A stretch of DNA of 6,057 bases. It comes from Candidatus Thorarchaeota archaeon (GTDB lineage Archaea; Asgardarchaeota; Thorarchaeia; Thorarchaeales; Thorarchaeaceae). Below are positions 1 to 4,606 of this stretch, one piece after another. The notes beneath the pieces were generated by a model. That model was not told where the DNA came from, made no database searches, and saw only the letters and a list, made by a program, of their open reading frames with translations. Within the stretch, counting starts at the first letter, position 1, and the number at the start of each line of letters is the position of its first letter. The position numbers and the translations under genes are program-made. The stretch spans positions 1 through 6,057 of the forward strand of contig DAOWDY010000099.1 in NCBI GenBank assembly GCA_030638785.1, read 5' to 3'.

Positions 1-337
1 CTTCACCCATGAAGAGACATCCGTATTCCTGAGGATAGTCTTCACAACTCTTTGAATCCCTGCAGATACAGAAATTCATTATCCAATGATGATTTGCCTT
101 GTCAATAAATTGATGCACAATCTCGGATGGAACCGCTGTTTCAGTTGGTTTCTCCATCTCTTTTCCGATTCTTATCTTCACAACGTTGTCCTTCGGAAGA
201 TAGATAATGTCATCCCCCTCAAAGAGCATTTTATCCACGATTCTACCAATGATTGGAATGTTAGTCATTTTTGCAATCATTCGTATATTGGGAAAAGTCT
301 TCTTTATGAGGGATACAAACCAAAGAGGAGCGCCCAT
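1..337 (-). CDS. Putative iron-sulfur (ferredoxin-like) protein, N-terminal part, truncated by the window edge
   Basis: The minus strand is open from an ATG at 337-335 to the left edge, giving 112 codons plus one base, so the C-terminus is missing. The protein begins MGAPLWFVSLIKK. A basic, amphipathic N-terminus is followed by a hydrophobic stretch, then 'EGDDIIYLPKDNVVKI' (40-55) and 'PSEIVHQFIDKANHHWIMNF' (70-89), then a cysteine cluster C90-x-C92-x5-C98-x8-C107 ending 'GCLFMGE'. From memory, archaeal and anaerobe proteins annotated as 4Fe-4S binding share this order (VP.EIV..FI..A..HW.M..CICR....C..YP...GCLF.GE) and carry further cysteines downstream. That family assignment is unverified. 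The cluster suggests metal or Fe-S ligands, hence a redox or electron-transfer role. An in-frame stop lies 15-18 bases upstream of the ATG. The only other start would be a TTG at 352-350. No Shine-Dalgarno is visible. It is divergent from the UPF0182 gene. Being a gene is well supported; the exact function is not. Confidence 0.75.
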   Translation of the reverse strand, partial: MGAPLWFVSLIKKTFPNIRMIAKMTNIPIIGRIVDKMLFEGDDIIYLPKDNVVKIRIGKEMEKPTETAVPSEIVHQFIDKANHHWIMNFCICRDSKSCEDYPQEYGCLFMGE

Positions 338-481
338 AGCTTCATGGTTCAATCATCGTTCCTGATAATGATATCGAATTTACAAGTTTACATCATGTCG
401 GTCATTTCAGCACAATAAGCAAGCCTCTTATGCTTCCCTGCCAAAACTGTGTCATCTTAGACGTTAGAGGCCTGTATTCCT
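338..481. promoter_or_regulatory. Divergent intergenic spacer between the Fe-S protein gene and the UPF0182 gene
   Basis: This 144-bp gap separates two divergent starts, so both promoters should lie here. On the plus strand the AT-rich segment near 424-432 (CTCTTATGC) is a weak TATA-like candidate about 50 bases before the GTG start. On the minus strand, A/T-rich sequence at about 364-386 (TTGTAAATTC, then GATATCATTATC) is the best candidate for the leftward gene. A short imperfect inverted repeat, ATAAG (415-419) and CTTAT (427-431), is also present. None of these is strong enough to call firmly. Confidence 0.35.
467..470 (+). promoter_or_regulatory. Possible ribosome binding site (GAGG) for the UPF0182 gene
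   Basis: GAGG, within TTAGAGGCC, lies 11 bases before the GTG at 482 and can pair with the archaeal 16S rRNA 3' end (CACCUCC). It supports this GTG as the start: the frame is closed by TAG at 458-460, and no ATG occurs in frame before the first membrane helix. The spacing is slightly long, so the support is moderate. Confidence 0.4.
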
Positions 482-3400
482 GTGAAGTATCTACGACTCC
501 TCATAGCACTCATTATCACCATAGTAGCAGTTACTTTGGTCGCTGTTACAACCTATGGTTGGGTTTTGGGTCAAAGTATCTTCCAAAGTACCTATTCAAC
601 CAAGGCAGGTGTTGACTTCTGGGGGACTTGGACTCTTGACAATCGGATATTCCTCTCCTCGTTCTTCCTTGCGTTCCTTAGCAGTATGATTACTTTACCT
701 CAACGATCGACATTCATTACCTTTGTATCTGCACTCTCACAGACGGGTCCTACTGTAAAACGACTAGAACCAAGAACAGCAATTCTCTGGAGATTGCTTG
801 TCTTTGGAGGTTTCTTTCTGTTCTACATCTCAACGGGAGGTTATTCGATAACAGGACAGAATGTGACATTCCTGATGTTGTTATCAGATACTGGGGCCAT
901 CTCAATATCATCTGAGCAACTCTCATCGCTCTTTGCTTTACCATTCTCTCCTGCTACTCCATCAAGCGCTATTGTAGGCCTTATACCCGCCCTAGAAGCA
1001 TACCAGCTCTTTCTCGGATTCATTGCAACTTTTCTTGTTGTAACAGCTGCAAGAATTGGTCTAAGTGTGGGAACGGAGATGCTGTCACGAAATCGGGATA
1101 TCTATGTCATCATTTCCAAAATTCTATTTGCAGCATCATTCATCATTGTTTTAGAGATTCTGAGCGTACCAATGTGGACAGTGAATGCAGGAACATGGAT
1201 GTCCTACATTACTTTAGTTATTGCTCTGGCTTCATCGATAATAGCTGGGATTGCTTTTGCTGCAATGCGTGCTCGCCAAGGTAATGTTCTGCATAGGCAC
1301 CGATCAAAAATCATACAACTGGAGGGAGATATTTCTCGGCTCCAAGGAGAGATGCAATCCATCCGAGAGGAGTATGAATCTGGGACAATGAATTTAGAGG
1401 ATTATCGACACCGTGTAGCTCTGCTGATGCAAGATCAATCGCATCTCAATAGTGAGCTCAGACGGCTCAAAATCGAACGCATGATTCCCTTTGCAGGCTC
1501 GTCAGGTCGATTCAGTTTATTGGCGATAGTTCTGATTGGCATGGTCATAGTGATGCCTATAGCTCAAGTGTTGCTCTATAGCATCCCAATGGATGGTGAC
1601 AAGTATATCGAGTGGAAATTCGAGTATGAAACATCCAAGGAGATTGCAATCACCAGCTGGGCAGCTGGACTTGAGGACATGGAAATTCACCCAATAGATG
1701 AGCTGACTTCGAATGCAACACCTGAAAGTGAGGTCGAGTTTCTCACTAGCGTTCGACAATGGGACCAACAAGCCAGTTACTTACGAATGAAGAATCAGAT
1801 TGGAACCAACTGGATGCAGCTAGCGGATTCAGATATTGTTTATCTAAACAATCACGAGTATTGGATTGCTCCCCTCACATTTGACTTTGATACTATTACT
1901 ACGAGTTTCATAAGTCAACATCTCTTCTACACACACACAGAGGGGATGGTGATCCTTGATGCTTACAGCGGAGATATTGTTGAGGGTGATGACTTAGTTG
2001 CTTTCTTCAACAGAAGTGACCCCATTCGAACATATTATGGTGAGGGGGCTGGCTATTCTGATGTTGTCTTCGTGAACCTTCCAAATTACGATGAAGTTGG
2101 AGGAGCGCAATATTCAGGTGCCCCGGATTATACGCTGAGTGGTTTCGAGTCTGCTTTCTACATGACTGCAATGGGTCCTGAAGCTTGGTCATTCATTGGT
2201 CAAAACATGAGTATGCTCTTACAACGAGATGTCGTGTCTAGAGTTGAATCAATTATGCTCCAAGGTCTCAGAGTAGATAGAGACCCCTACATTGTAGTCA
2301 ATCCAGAAGGTGGGCTATCTTACGCGGTTTCTATATTCATAGACTACCGCCTTGCAACAGGATACGCTCACGAGAATTACATGAGGTTCATGGGAGTCGT
2401 TCTTGTTGATATTGAGAATGGCGAGATGAAATTCTATAATCCGCCATCTACAAATTCAACGTTTTTCATAGATAGCACGTATATGTCATATTACGAATGG
2501 GAAGAAGCTCCTGGTTGGCTTCAGAGTCAGATGAAGTGGCCAGAGGACCTCTACGAACGCCAGCTTGAGATTGCCTACATCTATCATGTCACTGACGGAT
2601 TCTACTGGAAGGGAGGAAATGACTTTCATCAGGCACCGGAAGGATCGGATACAAGATACATTATTGCACGAATTGGAGGATATGACAGATTCGTGGCCAT
2701 GCACAACTCTGAATTCTATGATTCCCAAGGTCGGAATCTTGCTGGGCTCTACATCATGGGCTGTGGTGATAGGGACTTTGGTAAGCTCGTCTTGTATAGG
2801 GCTGGAGAAGGAGGATTCTCAACATTCCTTGGTCCAAATGCCGCAGTCCAAGCCTTTGAAACCGAGGATTCAGTGAGAACCCAACTTGCTCTCTGGGGTG
2901 AGCACCGTTATGGAAATCGATTAATGTACCATCTAGGTGGGGACCTCTTCTTTGTAGTTCCTGTGTTTCTGGTTGTGGAAACCTCTTCAGTGGGAGTGAT
3001 TCAGAAATTGGGTGGTGTAGGCTTAGTAGATGCGCAGACTGGAGAAAGAGTAGAGCTAGGTACCAATGTTGTTGAAGCATATTACAAGATGTTTGGTCTT
3101 CTTAACCAGACAACTATTGAAGAAGGTGACGTTGGGATCGAAGGAGCAACAATCAGCCCACTGGTTGTGGATTCAGGTGAGTTTGCTAATCTTCTACTTA
3201 TGCTTAGAAATAATGACGATACATATCATAATCTGAGTATAGACATAACCACTGCGGCTGGTAATTTCTCAGTCATCTGGCATGGGCAAGATGTGATTCC
3301 AGTATTAAATCCTTCAAACACAACTTTCACTCTGGATATCGGCAAAGTTGGTGCGGGGGACGTTTATGGTACAACGCCATTGATTACGGCATATCTTCCT

Positions 3401-3496
3401 GTTGGAATTGTTTCAGCACAATACCTGATCGTAGTAACACTTCGGACGGAGTCTGGTATCGTAGATAGTATTTCACTTATACTTACAATCACCTAG
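482..3496 (+). CDS. UPF0182-family multispanning membrane protein with large extracytoplasmic domain
   Basis: The protein has 1004 residues and a GTG start, with an upstream in-frame stop at 458-460. Predicted membrane helices lie at about 5-27, 54-71, 100-118, 172-194, 207-228, 239-262 and 343-366. Arg/Lys-rich loops (93-98, 191-205, 263-276) fall on the same side, which puts the N-terminus inside and residues 367-1004 outside. Residues 274-334 form a charged helical hairpin between helices 6 and 7, predicted cytoplasmic. The outer domain carries UPF0182 (PF03699)-like blocks: 'YYGEG..YSDVVFVNLP' (518-534), 'RVDRDPYIVV' (597-606), a 'YMRFMGVVLVDIENGEMKFY' block (633-652), and 'KWPEDLYERQLEIAYIYH' (685-702) followed by 'TDGFYWKG'. 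Family members are usually about 900-1000 residues, have seven helices, and are of unknown function. Residues from about 885 onward look like a beta-sandwich (Ig/CARDB-like) rather than the usual acidic tail. All nine NxS/T sequons lie in predicted outer segments. Assignment is from motif recall; the N-terminal half is divergent. Confidence 0.85.
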   Translation: MKYLRLLIALIITIVAVTLVAVTTYGWVLGQSIFQSTYSTKAGVDFWGTWTLDNRIFLSSFFLAFLSSMITLPQRSTFITFVSALSQTGPTVKRLEPRTAILWRLLVFGGFFLFYISTGGYSITGQNVTFLMLLSDTGAISISSEQLSSLFALPFSPATPSSAIVGLIPALEAYQLFLGFIATFLVVTAARIGLSVGTEMLSRNRDIYVIISKILFAASFIIVLEILSVPMWTVNAGTWMSYITLVIALASSIIAGIAFAAMRARQGNVLHRHRSKIIQLEGDISRLQGEMQSIREEYESGTMNLEDYRHRVALLMQDQSHLNSELRRLKIERMIPFAGSSGRFSLLAIVLIGMVIVMPIAQVLLYSIPMDGDKYIEWKFEYETSKEIAITSWAAGLEDMEIHPIDELTSNATPESEVEFLTSVRQWDQQASYLRMKNQIGTNWMQLADSDIVYLNNHEYWIAPLTFDFDTITTSFISQHLFYTHTEGMVILDAYSGDIVEGDDLVAFFNRSDPIRTYYGEGAGYSDVVFVNLPNYDEVGGAQYSGAPDYTLSGFESAFYMTAMGPEAWSFIGQNMSMLLQRDVVSRVESIMLQGLRVDRDPYIVVNPEGGLSYAVSIFIDYRLATGYAHENYMRFMGVVLVDIENGEMKFYNPPSTNSTFFIDSTYMSYYEWEEAPGWLQSQMKWPEDLYERQLEIAYIYHVTDGFYWKGGNDFHQAPEGSDTRYIIARIGGYDRFVAMHNSEFYDSQGRNLAGLYIMGCGDRDFGKLVLYRAGEGGFSTFLGPNAAVQAFETEDSVRTQLALWGEHRYGNRLMYHLGGDLFFVVPVFLVVETSSVGVIQKLGGVGLVDAQTGERVELGTNVVEAYYKMFGLLNQTTIEEGDVGIEGATISPLVVDSGEFANLLLMLRNNDDTYHNLSIDITTAAGNFSVIWHGQDVIPVLNPSNTTFTLDIGKVGAGDVYGTTPLITAYLPVGIVSAQYLIVVTLRTESGIVDSISLILTIT

Positions 3497-4433
3497 ACTG
3501 ATCGTGATACCAATCGAGGGTCTTCTGAAGACCCTCTTTCAAGGTAGTTTCAGGAGAAAATTGTAGTAACGCACTCGCTTGTTCCATAGAGCCTGAACTA
3601 TCTTTTATATCTCCGACTCTAGGTGGACCGTGTGTGATTTCAACCGGGTTTTGTGAAATCGAATCCCGTATCATTTCTGCAATTTTCAGAATGGAAACAG
3701 AACTGATTCCTGAAATGTTGATTGTTGTACCTTCTATTTTGGGAATGGTTCCTGCTGCAACTGTCACCTTCGTCACATCATTTACGAAAATGAAGCTCCT
3801 TGTCTGGTTCCCATCTCCATCAATGATCAAAGGTAATCCATTTGATGCTCGATGTGCTAGGATTGCAATCACCCCACTATATTCAGATGATGCTTGCCTT
3901 GGACCATAGACGTTGAAATATCTAAGAATAACCGATTCAATTCCATACGAAGTACCATAGGCGGCGAAGTATGATTCAGCTGCTATTTTCGATGCAGCAT
4001 ACGGACTTAGGGGATTCAAGGGTTGATTCTCAGGAATGGGAAGAGTTTCCGGATCACCATATACTGCTGCACTTGAACTCAATACCGCCCTCTTCACATT
4101 TCTTAATCTTGCCAATTCCAATATAGCTAAAGTGCCATCTACATTTACTTTGTGAACCAAGAGCGGATCTTCTGTAGAGAGCTTCACAGATGCAATTGCC
4201 GCAAGATGGTATATTGTATCAAAATCATCCGGAATCTCAGCTGCGAGTCCTGGATCATTGATATCCATCTTAATGAATCGAAAATTCTTGTCTGATAGAA
4301 ACGCAGACATATTATCCATCACGCCTGTTCTCAGGTTATCAACACCAATGACCCTATTCCCGCCTTTGAGAAGGGATTCTGCAACATGGCTCGCGATGAA
4401 TCCAGCACAACCAGTGACAAGCGCGGTTACCAT
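3489..4433 (-). CDS. NAD-dependent epimerase/dehydratase (extended SDR), UDP-glucose 4-epimerase-like
   Basis: This 314-residue protein is full length for extended short-chain dehydrogenases that epimerise or dehydrate nucleotide sugars (usually 305-340). The Rossmann NAD-binding loop is 'TGCAGFIASH' (7-16), the GxxGxxG motif with the third Gly replaced by Ala14. D32 in 'GVDNLRTG' is positioned to bind the adenosine ribose, favouring NAD over NADP. Also visible are 'MDI' (D57), 'HLAA' (76-79), the catalytic 'SSSAAVYG' (119-126) and Y145-x3-K149 in 'SPYAASK'. The substrate-side motif is 'RYFNVYGPRQ' (171-180), followed by 'GDGNQTRSF' and 'PPRVGDIKDS' (270-279), typical of GalE/WbpP-like enzymes. 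The expected product is an epimerised UDP-sugar, such as UDP-galactose or UDP-GalNAc, for cytoplasmic glycan or glycoprotein-precursor synthesis. The exact sugar cannot be read from sequence. ATG at 4433 is chosen for its GGAGAG site 8 bases upstream. The last 8 bp overlap the convergent UPF0182 gene. dTDP-glucose dehydratase is less likely given the motif set. Confidence 0.9.
   Translation of the reverse strand: MVTALVTGCAGFIASHVAESLLKGGNRVIGVDNLRTGVMDNMSAFLSDKNFRFIKMDINDPGLAAEIPDDFDTIYHLAAIASVKLSTEDPLLVHKVNVDGTLAILELARLRNVKRAVLSSSAAVYGDPETLPIPENQPLNPLSPYAASKIAAESYFAAYGTSYGIESVILRYFNVYGPRQASSEYSGVIAILAHRASNGLPLIIDGDGNQTRSFIFVNDVTKVTVAAGTIPKIEGTTINISGISSVSILKIAEMIRDSISQNPVEITHGPPRVGDIKDSSGSMEQASALLQFSPETTLKEGLQKTLDWYHDQSR
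3516..3536. terminator. Perfect 10-bp inverted repeat at the convergent gene junction; possible terminator hairpin
   Basis: GAGGGTCTTC (3516-3525) is separated by a single T from its exact reverse complement GAAGACCCTC (3527-3536), and is followed on the plus strand by TTTC. As RNA this can fold as a 9-bp stem with a CTG triloop. It begins 20 bases after the UPF0182 stop codon, where a terminator would be expected. It also encodes E-G-L-Q-K-T-L near the C-terminus of the epimerase on the minus strand, a stretch conserved in that family, so coincidence is possible. The T-run is only three bases, unlike a strong intrinsic terminator. Confidence 0.35.
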
Positions 4434-4441
4434 TCCTGATT

Positions 4442-4447
4442 CTCTCC
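4442..4447 (-). promoter_or_regulatory. Ribosome binding site (GGAGAG) of the epimerase gene
   Basis: On the minus strand GGAGAG is followed by an 8-base spacer and then the ATG at 4433-4431. This is the clearest Shine-Dalgarno in the window and supports the chosen start. It contrasts with the neighbouring kinase and Fe-S genes, which lack an obvious site. Confidence 0.6.
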
Positions 4448-4473
4448 AACTCTTTACTTACTTACCGATTTAT

Positions 4474-4484
4474 CTCTTTTATCC
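4474..4484 (-). promoter_or_regulatory. Candidate TATA-box region of the epimerase promoter
   Basis: The minus strand reads GGATAAAAGAG here, followed by GATAAATC. An archaeal TATA box centred near 4480 would place the transcription start around 4453-4456. That leaves a leader of about 20 bases, just enough to contain the GGAGAG site. This is inferred from composition and spacing only. Confidence 0.35.
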
Positions 4485-4554
4485 TAAGACAAGAACTATG
4501 ACGTTACGAAGCGCTATTGTATACAGGAGAGGAATCACAATTTCAATTAGACTG

Positions 4555-4566
4555 GCTTCACGAAGC
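4555..4566. repeat. Inverted repeat GCTTC-AC-GAAGC upstream of the kinase
   Basis: The 5-bp arms are perfect with a 2-base centre, ending 40 bases before the kinase ATG. Its right half overlaps the second copy of the direct repeat ACGAAGC. It could be a half of an operator, but so short a repeat can arise by chance. Confidence 0.35.
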
Positions 4567-4569
4567 TTT

Positions 4570-4584
4570 CTTATCTTGGATAAG
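4570..4584. repeat. Inverted repeat CTTATC-TTG-GATAAG immediately upstream of the kinase
   Basis: The 6-bp arms are perfect with a 3-base centre, located 22-37 bases before the ATG. A slipped alternative pairing uses AGCTT (4564-4568) and AAGCT (4582-4586). It covers the place where a TATA box would sit if the kinase mRNA is leaderless, so a protein bound here could block initiation. The function is inferred from position and symmetry. Confidence 0.4.
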
Positions 4585-4585
4585 C
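4578..4585 (+). promoter_or_regulatory. Weak TATA-like box for a possibly leaderless kinase transcript
   Basis: GGATAAGC lies at -29 to -22 relative to the kinase ATG, the normal distance from an archaeal TATA box to the transcription start. The same GGATAA core occurs in the opposite promoter (4479-4484, minus strand). The absence of any Shine-Dalgarno before the ATG fits a leaderless mRNA. The box is a poor match to a strong TATA element. Confidence 0.25.
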
Positions 4586-4606
4586 TGAGTGATTCATGTG
4601 CTCCTT

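Larger units (their letters stand above)
4434..4606. promoter_or_regulatory. Divergent regulatory region between the epimerase and kinase genes
   Basis: These 173 bp separate two divergent start codons, and no gene is visible in them. The epimerase-proximal half holds that gene's ribosome binding site and a TATA-like box. The kinase-proximal half holds palindromic words (AGCGCT at 4510-4515, GTATAC at 4519-4524), a direct repeat ACGAAGC at 4506-4512 and 4560-4566, and two inverted repeats at 4555-4566 and 4570-4584. The symmetric elements sit on the kinase side, so a regulator of the kinase is the simplest reading. That is inference. Confidence 0.5.

Noticed and set aside
86..418. Plus-strand 110-codon ORF beginning MMICLVNKLMHN
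   Set aside because: It is antisense to the better-supported cysteine-motif protein on the minus strand, has an odd composition (rich in His, Ser, Phe and Trp), and shows no recognisable motif.
430..615. Plus-strand 61-codon ORF at the start of the UPF0182 gene
   Set aside because: It overlaps the UPF0182 start and first membrane helix in another frame, and has no family features.
1931..1940. Short ACACACACAC-like run
   Set aside because: It is about five dinucleotide units inside coding sequence (Thr-His-Thr), too short to count as a meaningful repeat.
2565..3080. Out-of-frame ORFs on both strands within the UPF0182 gene (plus 2565-2876, minus 2754-3080)
   Set aside because: Both lie wholly inside the coding frame that carries the UPF0182 motifs, and their translations look like noise.
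3634..3909. Plus-strand ORF antisense to the epimerase
   Set aside because: It is a shadow of the epimerase frame, which has an intact catalytic and NAD-binding motif set.
4601..4606. CTCCTT directly before the kinase ATG
   Set aside because: It resembles the 16S rRNA 3' end rather than its complement, so it cannot act as a Shine-Dalgarno on this strand. On the minus strand no start codon follows it at a useful distance.
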